Of a stretch of DNA of 64,000 nucleotides, positions 24,601-32,800 are shown one piece after another. The translations under genes were made by a program, and so were the position numbers. Each line of letters opens with the position of its first letter. Within the stretch, counting starts at the first letter, position 1. The DNA comes from Amycolatopsis nalaikhensis (GTDB lineage Bacteria > Actinomycetota > Actinomycetes > Mycobacteriales > Pseudonocardiaceae), in NCBI RefSeq assembly GCF_030264295.1, contig NZ_CP127173.1, forward strand, positions 9,989,501-10,053,500, given 5' to 3'. The notes beneath the pieces were generated by a model. It searched no databases. It was not told where the DNA came from and saw only the letters and a program-made list of their open reading frames with translations.

Positions 24601-24913
24601 GCTCGTGCAGCGCGACGGCGCAGTTCAGCGCGGTCTGCCCGCCGAGGGTCGCGAGCAGCGCGTCGGGACGCTCTTCGGCGATGACCTTCTCGACGAAGTC
24701 CGGCGTGACCGGCTCGATGTAGGTCGCGTCGGCGAACTCGGGGTCGGTCATGATGGTGGCCGGGTTCGAGTTCACCAGGGACACGCGCAGGCCTTCGCTG
24801 CGCAGCACCCGGCAGGCCTGGGTCCCGGAGTAGTCGAACTCCGCCGCCTGCCCGATCACGATCGGCCCGGAGCCGATCACCAGCACGTGCTGGATGTCCG
24901 TCCTCTTCGGCAT
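21599..24913 (-). CDS. carB: Carbamoyl phosphate synthase large subunit (CarB)
   Basis: Makes carbamoyl phosphate from bicarbonate, ATP and CarA-delivered ammonia. 1104 residues with the duplicated ATP-grasp synthetase units, each beginning GSGP-[IN]-[VR]-IGQ-[AG]; both carry EMNPR/EANPR motifs, and the C-terminal allosteric MGS-like domain follows (LGFEILATSGTAEVLRRNG). The start is an ATG that overlaps the carA stop by one base (TGATG). Product feeds both PyrB and arginine synthesis. Confidence 0.96.
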   Translation of the reverse strand: MPKRTDIQHVLVIGSGPIVIGQAAEFDYSGTQACRVLRSEGLRVSLVNSNPATIMTDPEFADATYIEPVTPDFVEKVIAEERPDALLATLGGQTALNCAVALHERGVLDKYGVELIGADIDAIQRGEDRQKFKDIVRTVGADVPRSRVCHDMDEVRDTVKELGLPVVIRPSFTMGGLGSGMAHTPEDLERLASTGLAESPVTEVLIEESVLGWKEYELELMRDKSDNVVVVCSIENVDAMGVHTGDSVTVAPTMTLTDREYQVMRDVGIAVLREVGVDTGGCNIQFAINPRDGRMVVIEMNPRVSRSSALASKATGFPIAKIAAKLAIGYTLDEIQNDITGETPAAFEPALDYVVVKMPRFAFEKFPGADPTLTTTMKSVGEAMSFGRSFPEALGKVMRSIETKATGFWTLPDPEGATLESTLDALRTPHEGRLYEVERALRLGATVEQVHEASGIDPWFIDQIALIGEVGAEVRDAPVLNGDLLRRAKRTGLSDRQIAALRPELAGEDGVRALRHRLGVRPVFKTVDTCAAEFAAKTPYHYSAYESDPDAQSEVAVQSDKPKVLILGSGPNRIGQGIEFDYSCVHAAIALREAGFEAVMVNCNPETVSTDYDTSDRLYFEPLSFEDVLEVVHAEQASGTVAGVIVQLGGQTPLGLAKRLADAGVPVVGTPPEAIHLAEDRGAFGEVLTDAGLPAPRYGTATSFEGAKRIADEIGYPVLVRPSYVLGGRGMEIVYDEETLAGYIRRATEVTPEHPVLVDRFLDDAIEIDVDALFDGEELYLGGVMEHIEEAGIHSGDSSCALPPITLGHTDLQAVRKSTEAIARGVGVRGLLNVQYALKDDVLYVLEANPRASRTVPFVSKATAVPLAKAAALIMTGSTIKDLRADGVLPAEGDGGQMPADSPVAVKEAVLPFHRFRTPEGHGVDSLLGPEMKSTGEVMGVDVSFGKAFAKSQSGAYGSLPTSGRVFVSVANRDKRSLVFPVKRLADLGFEILATSGTAEVLRRNGVACTVVRKHYEGSTEAEPNIVDVILAGEVDMVINTPYGNSGPRVDGYEIRTAAVSRDIPCVTTVQGAAAAVHGIEALIRGDIGVKSLQELQAALKAQS

Positions 24914-26034
24914 CAGGCCTTCTTCTCCATGAGCGAAACGAAATCGTCGAACAGGGGGGCCGCGTCGTGCGGGCCGGCCGCGGCTTCGGGGTGGTACTGC
25001 ACCGAGAACGCCGGGACGTCGAAGGCCCGCAGGCCCTCGACCGCGCCGTCGTTGGCGCAGTAGTGGCTGACCTGAGCCGCGCCGAAGGGCGACTCGAAGC
25101 GCTGCCCTGGCTCGCCTTCGAGGGCGAAGCCGTGGTTCTGCGCGGTGATCGCGACCTGCTTGGTCGCGACGTCGATCACCGGGATGTTGATGCCCCGGTG
25201 GCCGTAGCGCATCTTGTACGTCCCCAGGCCGAGCGCGCGGCCGAGGATCTGGTTGCCGAAGCAGATGCCGAACAGCGGGATCTCGCGGCCGAGGACCTGC
25301 TTGGTCAGCTCGGTGGCGTGCGTCGTGGTGGCCGGGTCGCCGGGGCCGTTCGACAGGAACACGCCGTCCGGCTCGACCGCCAGGAGCTCGTCCAGCGTCG
25401 ACGTCGAGGGCAGCACGTGCACCTCGATGCCCCGCTTGACCATCTGGCGCGGGGTGTTGGACTTGATGCCCAGGTCCAGCGCGACGACGCGGAACCGCGT
25501 CTCCCCCTCGGGCGAGACCACGTACGGCTTCGGCGTCGTGACCTGGCCCGCCAGGTCGGCGCCCGCCATCTTCGGGCTGGCCAGCACCTGGGCGACCATG
25601 TCGTCGACCGTGCCCAGCGCGTCGCCGGAGAAGACCCCGGCGCGCATCGCGCCGAGCTCGCGCAGGTGCCGCGTCAGCGAGCGGGTGTCGACCTCGGCGA
25701 TGCCGACGATGCCCTGCCGCTCCAGCTCCTCGTCCAGCGTGCGCTTCGAGCGCCAGTTGGACGGCGTGCGGGCGGGGTCGCGGACCACGTAGCCGTTGAC
25801 CCAGATCTTCGAGGACTCGTCGTCCTCGTCGTTCCAGCCGGTGTTGCCGATCTGCGGCGCCGTCTGCACCACGATCTGGCCGTGGTAGGACGGGTCGGTC
25901 AGCGTCTCCTGGTAACCGGTCATGCCGGTGCAGAACACCGCCTCGCCGAGGGTTCGCCCCTGCGCGCCGTAGGCAGCGCCGCGGAACACCCGGCCGTCTT
26001 CGAGTACCAGTGCGGCCTGAGCGCGCGCGTTCAC
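24913..26034 (-). CDS. carA: Carbamoyl phosphate synthase small subunit (CarA)
   Basis: Glutaminase partner of CarB, 373 residues. The N-terminal CPSase domain (LVLEDGRVFRGAAYG, FCTGMTGYQETLTDPSY) precedes the class I glutamine amidotransferase with FGICFGNQILG (nucleophile Cys) and YHPEA (His-Glu). The GTG start at 26034 has an excellent Shine-Dalgarno (AGGGAGGTG); it overlaps the stop of the membrane protein gene upstream (GTGA). Confidence 0.96.
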   Translation of the reverse strand: MNARAQAALVLEDGRVFRGAAYGAQGRTLGEAVFCTGMTGYQETLTDPSYHGQIVVQTAPQIGNTGWNDEDDESSKIWVNGYVVRDPARTPSNWRSKRTLDEELERQGIVGIAEVDTRSLTRHLRELGAMRAGVFSGDALGTVDDMVAQVLASPKMAGADLAGQVTTPKPYVVSPEGETRFRVVALDLGIKSNTPRQMVKRGIEVHVLPSTSTLDELLAVEPDGVFLSNGPGDPATTTHATELTKQVLGREIPLFGICFGNQILGRALGLGTYKMRYGHRGINIPVIDVATKQVAITAQNHGFALEGEPGQRFESPFGAAQVSHYCANDGAVEGLRAFDVPAFSVQYHPEAAAGPHDAAPLFDDFVSLMEKKA

Positions 26035-26525
26035 TGGGCACCTCCCTTGATCTGGATCCGTTCGATCCACTGTGGATAGTCATCGAGGTCGTCGCCGCGG
26101 AAGCCGGTGTCGAGCTCGGCGTCGCCGAGCCGCCAGGTGAGCACCAGCAGTGCGTCCGTGCCCATCACCTTCCCGGCGATCTTCGTGTCGCGCCGGACGC
26201 CGGTGATCGCGTCGCGCGGGATCCAGAAGTCGGGCGCGCCCCCGCGTTCGACGGCGACCCCGCCGTCGTGCAGGCGCCAGACCGCGCCGGTGCGGAGCCC
26301 GGCACCGCGGGTGACGACGCGGTCCTGCCAGTTCCCGGCCGTCGTGGTGGCCACGTAGACGCCGGTGGACTCCAGCAGCGCCTCGCCCGGGGTTTCGGGG
26401 ATCGACGGGAACGGCGGCAGCTGCGCGCTCTGCGAGCGGGACTTGCGCCGCCAGCCGACGTACATGCCCCAGAGGCACAGCAGGAAGAAGGCGATGATCG
26501 CCAGCACCAGCCAAAGGCGTTCCAT
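26031..26525 (-). CDS. Small membrane protein of the pyr operon (Rv1382-like)
   Basis: 164 residues with one N-terminal membrane helix (about residues 4-20) and a cytosolic C-terminal domain rich in beta strands (GVYVATTTAGNWQDRVV, WIPRDAITGVRRDTKI, LLVLTWRLGDAELDTGFR), which looks PH-like. Mycobacteria have an equivalent gene at the same place between pyrC and carA. Function unknown. Start and stop both overlap neighbours by 1-4 bp, so it is translated as part of the pyr operon. Confidence 0.8.
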   Translation of the reverse strand: MERLWLVLAIIAFFLLCLWGMYVGWRRKSRSQSAQLPPFPSIPETPGEALLESTGVYVATTTAGNWQDRVVTRGAGLRTGAVWRLHDGGVAVERGGAPDFWIPRDAITGVRRDTKIAGKVMGTDALLVLTWRLGDAELDTGFRGDDLDDYPQWIERIQIKGGAQ

Positions 26526-27807
26526 CAGCAGATCTTCCCGTCCCGGGCGGTGACCCGCCCGCGCAGCAGCGTGGCGGTCACCACGCCGGGCAGCCGCATT
26601 CCCTCGTACGGGGTGTTGGCCGCGATGCTGGCCAGCTCGGCGCCGCGGACCGTCCACTCGGCGTCCGGGTCGACGAGCGCCAGGTTGGCGGGCTCGCCCA
26701 CCGCGATCGGCCGGCCCTGGTCGGCCAGGTTGCCGATCTCGGCGGGCCGCTCGCTCATCACCCGGGCGACGCCGCGCCAGTCGAGCAGCCCGGTGCGGAC
26801 CATGGTCTCGGCCACGATGGACAGCGCCGTCTGCAGCCCGAGCATGCCCGGCCGGGCCGCGGTCCACTCGGTGTCCTTGTCCTGGACGGCGTGCGGCGCG
26901 TGGTCGGTGGCGACGCAGTCGATGGTCCCGTCGGCCAGCGCGGCGCGCAGCTTCTCGGCGTCGGACTCGGTCCGCAGCGGCGGGTTCACCTTGTTGACCG
27001 GGTCGTAGGTGGCCAGGCGCTCGTCGGTGAGCAGCAAGTGGTGCGGGGTGACCTCGGCCGACACCTTGGTGCCGCGGTCCTTCGCCCACCGCAGGACGTC
27101 CGCGGTGCCCGAGGTGGAGACGTGGCAGACGTGCAGCCGGGCGTTCGCGTGCAGCGCCAGCAGGCAGTCGCGGGCCACGATCGACTCTTCGGCGGCGGCG
27201 GGCCAGCCGGTGTAGCCGAGCCGGGCCGCGCGCTCCCCCTCGTGGGCCTGGGCGCCGACGGTCAGCCGCGGCTCCTCCGCGTGCTGCGCGATGACGACGT
27301 CGAGCGCGGTCGAGTACTCCAGCGCGCGCCGCATGAGCAGCGGGTCGGCGACGCAGAGGCCGTCGTCGGAGAACACCTTCACCCGCGCCTGCGAGTTCGC
27401 CATCGTGCCCAGCTCGGCGAGCTTCTCGCCCTTGAGCCCGACGGTGACCGCGCCGACCGGGTGGACGTCGACCAGCCCGACCTCCTGCCCGCGCCGCCAG
27501 ACGTGCTCGACGATCACGGCGTTGTCGGCGACCGGGTCGGTGTTGGCCATGGCGAACACCGCGGTGTAGCCACCGAGCGCCGCCGCGGCCGAGCCGGTGT
27601 CGATCGTCTCGGTGTCCTCACGGCCGGGTTCGCGCAGGTGAGTGTGCAGGTCGACAAAGCCGGGGAGCAGCACCTGGCCGCCCGCCTCGATCACTTCGGC
27701 GTCTTCGGGAACCTGGACGGCGCCGATCGCGGTGATCACCCCGTCCTCGACCAGGACGTCGACCGGGTCACCCTCGCCGTACGGGCGGGCGCCCTTGATC
27801 ACGGTGC

Positions 27808-27811
<4 letters not shown>
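26525..27811 (-). CDS. pyrC: Dihydroorotase (PyrC)
   Basis: Cyclises carbamoyl aspartate to dihydroorotate; a zinc amidohydrolase of 428 residues. The metal site is seen in DLHTHLREPG, with the further histidines in HAEEPRL and HVCHVSTSGTADVL and the aspartate in ATDHAPH. It belongs to the class I type used with PyrB in Gram-positives. GTG start with GAAGGAGCC upstream, overlapping the pyrB stop. Confidence 0.95.
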
Positions 27812-28736
<925 letters not shown>

Positions 28737-28740
<4 letters not shown>

Positions 28741-29336
28741 GACTCTTCTCCCGTGACTTCGGCGGGGCGCAACAGCACCGCGTCGCGGCCGTCGATCTCC
28801 GCCAGCAGGACGGACACGCCTTCGGCGCGCGCGGTCGGCACGTTCTTGCCGACGTAGTCGGCGCGGATCGGCAGCTCGCGGTGCCCGCGGTCGACCAGCA
28901 CGGCCAGCTGCACCGCGCGCGGGCGGCCGTGATCACGGAGGGCATCGAGCGCGGCCCGGATCGTCCGGCCGGAGAAGAGCACGTCGTCGACCAGGATCAC
29001 CACGCGGTCGTCGATGCCGTCGGGCGGCAGCTGCGTCTGTTCGAGCGCGCGCGGCGGGCGGCGGCGGAGGTCGTCCCGGTAGAGGGTGACGTCGAGGGCG
29101 CCGGTCGGCGGGCGGACCCCGGAGAATTCGCCGATCTTGTCGGCCAGCCGGACGGCGAGCGGGGTACCGCGGGACGGGATCCCGAGCAACACGGGCGGGG
29201 TAGTGCTTTCCGCACCGTTCGCGGTCTTTTCGATGACCTGATGGGCCATTCGGGCGATCGTGCGCGCGACATCGCCGGCCGTCAGGAGCTCGCGCTCCCC
29301 GGCCGAACCAGCCGCGCCACGCGGACGTGACGACAC
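28737..29336 (-). CDS. pyrR: Pyrimidine operon regulator / uracil phosphoribosyltransferase (PyrR)
   Basis: A 199-residue bifunctional regulator. The PRPP-binding loop is VVILVDDVLFSGRTIRAALD; LLGIPSRGTPLA and LDVTLYRDDL are PyrR landmarks. The GTG at 29336 is chosen because GGAAGGAG lies 6 bp upstream. It heads pyrR-pyrB-pyrC-orf-carA-carB-pyrF. The leader carries a PyrR-type loop that could hide its own Shine-Dalgarno, so PyrR likely represses the operon at translation when UMP is high. Confidence 0.94.
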
Positions 29337-29338
29337 TT

Positions 29339-29379
29339 CGGACTCCTTCCCCGCCTCACCGGACGGGTCCTTAAAGGAC
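29339..29379 (-). promoter_or_regulatory. PyrR-binding leader element upstream of pyrR
   Basis: On the minus strand CCCG-TCCGGTGAGG-CGGG (29350-29367 region) forms a 4-bp stem whose loop fits the PyrR anti-terminator/attenuator consensus UCCNGNGAGG. A lower stem pairs GGAC with GTCC around the purine-rich GAAGGA, which is also the Shine-Dalgarno of pyrR (29343-29349). Binding of PyrR-UMP would therefore block initiation, as described for mycobacteria. No intrinsic terminator is apparent, supporting translational rather than transcriptional control. Confidence 0.75.
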
Positions 29380-29504
29380 GTCTGTTCCCCTGCTGGTCGG
29401 GGCTTTCGCACCGACAGTAGCAGGGACTTTGCTCAGTCTTCCGGGTGGTGTGGCGTGATTCGCGACAAGCTCGCGCTTGACCTGGTGACAACAATGCGTA
29501 ACCA

Positions 29505-29517
29505 TTACTCTGAGTAT
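29505..29517 (+). promoter_or_regulatory. BldD box upstream of bldD
   Basis: TTACTCTGAGTAT matches 12 of 13 positions of the BldD consensus TNACNCWGNGTNA and is a near-perfect palindrome. It lies 69 bp upstream of the bldD start, downstream of a possible -35 (TTGACC, 29477-29482), so it fits autorepression as known in Streptomyces. Two small hairpins (29520-29532, 29540-29556) follow in the leader. Confidence 0.72.
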
Positions 29518-29585
29518 TCGACTCGAAGAGTCCCCTGGACCGGTCACCCCGACCGGGAAGGGGGTGGAGAACGGAGAACGACCAG

Positions 29586-30074
29586 ATGGGCGATTACGCC
29601 AAGGCGCTCGGGGCCAAGCTCCGCGGGATCCGCCAGCAGCAGGGCCTGTCCCTGCACGGGGTCGAGCAGAAGTCCGGTGGGCGCTGGAAGGCCGTCGTCG
29701 TCGGCTCGTACGAGCGTGGCGACCGTGCCGTCACCGTCCAGAAGCTGGCCGAGCTGGCCGACTTCTACGGTGTGCCGGTGGTCGAGCTGCTGCCCGAGGG
29801 CCGGGTCCCCTCCGGCGCCGAGCCCGCCACCAAGATCGTGATCAACCTCGAGCGCCTGCAGCAGCTGCCGGCCGAGAAGGTGGGCCCGCTGGCCCGCTAC
29901 GCCGCGACGATCCAGAGCCAGCGCGGCGACTACAACGGCAAGGTGCTCTCGATCCGGACCGAAGACCTGCGGTCCCTGGCGATCATCTACGACATGACCC
30001 CCGGCGAGCTGACCGAGCAGCTCATCGACTGGGGTGTGCTCCCGCCGGAGGCTCGTCCTTCCAAGGAGGACTGA
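29586..30074 (+). CDS. bldD: BldD-type c-di-GMP-responsive developmental regulator
   Basis: A 162-residue master regulator. The N-terminal XRE-type helix-turn-helix (about residues 5-65: LGAKLRGIRQQQGLSL, VGSYERGDRAVTV) binds DNA. The C-terminal domain has the c-di-GMP signature R113-G-D115-X8-R124-T-E-D127, exactly spaced as RXD-X8-RXXD, so tetrameric c-di-GMP should drive dimerisation and DNA binding. Shine-Dalgarno GGAGAACG. It is divergent from pyrR and convergent with nusB. In streptomycetes BldD holds back sporulation genes; here the same role is inferred. Confidence 0.95.
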   Translation: MGDYAKALGAKLRGIRQQQGLSLHGVEQKSGGRWKAVVVGSYERGDRAVTVQKLAELADFYGVPVVELLPEGRVPSGAEPATKIVINLERLQQLPAEKVGPLARYAATIQSQRGDYNGKVLSIRTEDLRSLAIIYDMTPGELTEQLIDWGVLPPEARPSKED

Positions 30075-30100
30075 TCGCTCGATGTGCTGTGGCCGACGCA

Positions 30101-30135
30101 GTGAGCGTTCCCGGTGGGGCACCGGAGACGCTCAC
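30101..30135. terminator. Bidirectional hairpin between bldD and nusB
   Basis: GTGAGCGT (30101-30108) pairs with ACGCTCAC (30128-30135), extended by CCGGT/ACCGG (30111-30115 with 30121-30125). It lies between the convergent stops of bldD and nusB. Confidence 0.7.
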
Positions 30136-30161
30136 TGACTTCGTCGGGGGGCTCCCGGCAC

Positions 30162-30617
30162 TCAGAGCACGGCGCGGAGGCGGTCGGCGATCGTGCCGAT
30201 CCGGCCCAGGACGCCGTTGACGAACCGCGGCGAGTCGTCCGTGGACAGTTCCTTCGCGAGGCCCACGGCCTCGTCGATCGCGACCGGGTCCGGCACGTCC
30301 TCGGCCCAGAGCAGCTCGTAGACCCCGACCCGCAGCACCGCGAGGTCGACCTTCGGCATCCGCTCCAGAGTCCAGCCCTGCGCGTGCTCCGCCAGCAGCT
30401 CGTCGATCTGGGGCTTCCGCCCGGTGACGCCCTCGACCAGGCTGATCGTGTAGTCCGCGATCGGGTCGACGTCCGTCGCGCCGACCCGGTCGGCCAGCAG
30501 CGTCACCGCGTCGGTGTCGCGCTGCGCGGCCTCGTACAGCATTTCCACCGCACGGCGGCGCGCCTGCCTGCGGCTGATCGCGCCGCCGCGGTTCGGGTGG
30601 GGTTTCGACGTCGGCAT
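30162..30617 (-). CDS. nusB: Transcription antitermination factor NusB
   Basis: A 151-residue all-helical RNA-binding factor of the rRNA antitermination complex. ISRRQARRRAVEMLYEA and LVEGVTGRKPQIDELL are typical, as is the C-terminal IDEAVGLAKELSTDDSPRFVNGVLGRI. Start ATG overlaps the efp stop by one base. Order pepQ-efp-nusB equals the mycobacterial one. Confidence 0.95.
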   Translation of the reverse strand: MPTSKPHPNRGGAISRRQARRRAVEMLYEAAQRDTDAVTLLADRVGATDVDPIADYTISLVEGVTGRKPQIDELLAEHAQGWTLERMPKVDLAVLRVGVYELLWAEDVPDPVAIDEAVGLAKELSTDDSPRFVNGVLGRIGTIADRLRAVL

Positions 30618-31180
30618 CAGCTGGAGACGCGGCCCAGGTAACGGCCGTCGCGCGTGTCGACCTTGATCTTCTCGCCGGTGGACAGGAACAGCGGGACCTG
30701 GATCTCCGCGCCCGTCTCCAGCGTCGCCGGCTTGGTGCCACCGGTCGAGCGGTCGCCCTGCAGGCCCGGGTCGGTGTGCTGGATGACGATCTCGACCGAC
30801 GTCGGCAGCTCGACGTACAGCGGCTCGTTCTCGTGCACCGCGACCTGGACCTCGGTGTTCTCGAGCATGTAGTTGGCGTTGTCGCCGACGACCTCGGCCG
30901 GGACCGTGATCTGGTCGTAGGTGTCGCCGTCCATGAACACGAAGTCGGCGCCGTCCTTGTACAGGTACGTCATGTTGCGGCGGTCCACCGTGGCCGTGTC
31001 GACCTTCGTGCCCGCGTTGAACGTCTTGTCGACCACCTTGCCGGTGAGCACGTGCTTGAGGGTGGTGCGCACGAACGCGCCGCCCTTGCCCGGCTTGACG
31101 TGCTGGAACGCGGTGACGGTCCACAGCTGGCCCTCGAGGTTGAGGACGAGCCCGTTCTTCAGGTCGTTGGTCGTGGCCAC
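30617..31180 (-). CDS. efp: Translation elongation factor P (EF-P)
   Basis: Relieves ribosome stalling at proline stretches. 187 residues in three beta-barrel domains. The tip of domain I reads HVKPGKGGAF, where K in PGKGG is the ribosome-contacting residue that other bacteria modify. C terminus ends TRDGRYLGRVSS. GTG start with GGAG 11 bp upstream. No modification enzyme is seen nearby. Confidence 0.95.
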   Translation of the reverse strand: MATTNDLKNGLVLNLEGQLWTVTAFQHVKPGKGGAFVRTTLKHVLTGKVVDKTFNAGTKVDTATVDRRNMTYLYKDGADFVFMDGDTYDQITVPAEVVGDNANYMLENTEVQVAVHENEPLYVELPTSVEIVIQHTDPGLQGDRSTGGTKPATLETGAEIQVPLFLSTGEKIKVDTRDGRYLGRVSS

Positions 31181-31223
31181 GAGCTTGCAGTCTCCTGTGT
31201 CGATCTACGGTTCGGGGCCGCCG

Positions 31224-32312
31224 TCAGACGACCACGAGGTTCTTGGTGCTCAGGGTGAGGAGTTCGGGCTCCCCAGCCCGCACGACGAGCGTGTCCTCGA
31301 TGCGCACGCCACCGCGCCCCGCGAGGTACACGCCGGGCTCGACGGTGACCGCCATACCGGCGGACAGTGTACCGACGCCCGTCGCGGCGAAGCTGGGCGC
31401 CTCGTGAATCTGCAGGCCGACGCCGTGGCCGAGGCCGTGCGCGAAGTGCTCGCCGTGCCCGGCGTCGGCGATCACCTTCCGCGCCGTGGCGTCCACTTCG
31501 GACACTTCGGCGCCGGGGACGACGGCGTCGACGCCCGCGGCCTGCGCGGCGTGCACGAGGTCGTAGACCTCCCGCTGCCAGTCGGCGGGCTCGCCGAGGA
31601 CGAAGGTGCGGGTCATGTCGGAGTGGTACCCGTCGACGGTCGCGCCGAAGTCCATCTTGACGAAGTCGCCGCGCTTGAGCTCGGCGTGGGTGGGCCGGTG
31701 GTGCGGGATGGCCGAGTGCGCGCCGGCGGCGACGATGGAGGCGAAGCTGGGCTCGCTCGAGCCGTGCTCCAGCATCCGGTTCTCCAGGTCACGGGCCACT
31801 TCCAGCTCGGTCCGCCCGGGCCGCAGCCCCCCGGCGGCGACGAGGTCGTCCAGCGCCCGGTCCGCGGCCGCGCACGCCTGGCGCAGCGCGTCGATCTCCG
31901 CCTCGTCCTTGACCAGCCGCAACTGCTCGACGAGCCCGGGGGTCCGGGTCAGGTCGACGTCCTGCTTGAGGGCCTCGTAGTCCTCGACGCTGACGTGCTG
32001 GCTCTCGAAGCCGACGCGCCCGTAGGTCTTGGGGTCCTTCGCGGCCTTGGCGACGAGGGCGGCGGCGCTGGCCCGGTCGACGACCTTGTCGAGATCGGGC
32101 ACCTCGGCGGCCGACTGGGTGGTGTAGCGGCCGTCGGTGCAGAAGAGGGTCTTGCCGTCCCCGTCGGCGTGCAGCAGCACGGCGGCGTTCGAGCCGGTGA
32201 ACCCGGTGAGGTAGCGGATGTTCAGCAGATCGGTGACCAGCAGCGCGTCGACACCGGCTTCGGTCAGGAGCCGGCGCAGCGCCGCACGACGTCGTCCATG
32301 GGTTTCAGGCAC
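31224..32312 (-). CDS. pepQ: Xaa-Pro aminopeptidase / Xaa-Pro dipeptidase (PepQ-like)
   Basis: A 362-residue metallopeptidase of family M24B. The N-terminal creatinase-like domain is followed by the pita-bread fold with the dinuclear ligands: MDFGATVDGYHSDMTRTF (two Asp), HGLGHGVGLQIHE (His), TVEPGVYL and RIEDTL (two Glu). It should cut X-Pro bonds in the cytosol. GTG start. Its upstream position to efp and nusB is conserved in mycobacteria; the two may share the supply of proline-containing peptides only by coincidence. Confidence 0.9.
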   Translation of the reverse strand: MPETHGRRRAALRRLLTEAGVDALLVTDLLNIRYLTGFTGSNAAVLLHADGDGKTLFCTDGRYTTQSAAEVPDLDKVVDRASAAALVAKAAKDPKTYGRVGFESQHVSVEDYEALKQDVDLTRTPGLVEQLRLVKDEAEIDALRQACAAADRALDDLVAAGGLRPGRTELEVARDLENRMLEHGSSEPSFASIVAAGAHSAIPHHRPTHAELKRGDFVKMDFGATVDGYHSDMTRTFVLGEPADWQREVYDLVHAAQAAGVDAVVPGAEVSEVDATARKVIADAGHGEHFAHGLGHGVGLQIHEAPSFAATGVGTLSAGMAVTVEPGVYLAGRGGVRIEDTLVVRAGEPELLTLSTKNLVVV

Positions 32313-32375
32313 GTCTTCACCCTAGTGCGCGCCGGCAAGGGCAACTCGTCGGTAACCTGGCCTACACTCCGCAGG

Positions 32376-32795
32376 ATGAGCGCTTGGGTGATCCGCGGAC
32401 TCGGGATGGCGGTGCTGCACGGCGTGGCGCTGACGTTGCTCGCCAAATACGCGGTCTACCACCCGACGGACCAGACCCTGGTGGTGTCGCTGGCCCTGGC
32501 GGTCCTGGTCGGCGCGGCGGCACTGTGGAGCGCGCTGGACGCGTGGCGCGGACTGGCCGACCGCGGCCGGGTGTGGTTCATCTCGGCGATCGTCGCCGGG
32601 CCGGTGGCGGGGATCCTGTACGTGATCGGCCGGGCCGTGTTCGTGGACCAGACCGGGGTGTCCGAGCTGGGCGGGGCCCTCACCGGTGGGGCGGCGTTTT
32701 CCGCGCTGCTGGTGTTGATCCCGGCCGGGCTGGGGTTGTTCGTCGGCGGGCGGATCGGGCGGTCTCAGCCGCCGGGTGAGGAACCGCGCGGGTAG
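32376..32795 (+). CDS. Four-helix membrane protein (B-4DMT/Rv2536-like)
   Basis: 139 residues, four membrane helices (approximately 5-25, 36-57, 67-92, 105-126). An equivalent stands divergent from pepQ in mycobacteria. I know it as part of the so-called B-4DMT family, with no assigned substrate. Only 63 bp separate it from pepQ, so the promoters overlap or face each other. Convergent with the lipoprotein gene, with 5 bp between stops. Confidence 0.75.
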   Translation: MSAWVIRGLGMAVLHGVALTLLAKYAVYHPTDQTLVVSLALAVLVGAAALWSALDAWRGLADRGRVWFISAIVAGPVAGILYVIGRAVFVDQTGVSELGGALTGGAAFSALLVLIPAGLGLFVGGRIGRSQPPGEEPRG

Positions 32796-32800
32796 CGGTC

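Noticed and set aside
21680..25063. An open frame of 1127 codons opposite carB
   Set aside because: Arg/Asp/Ala/Val-rich shadow of the conserved carB gene. No start context or recognisable domain.
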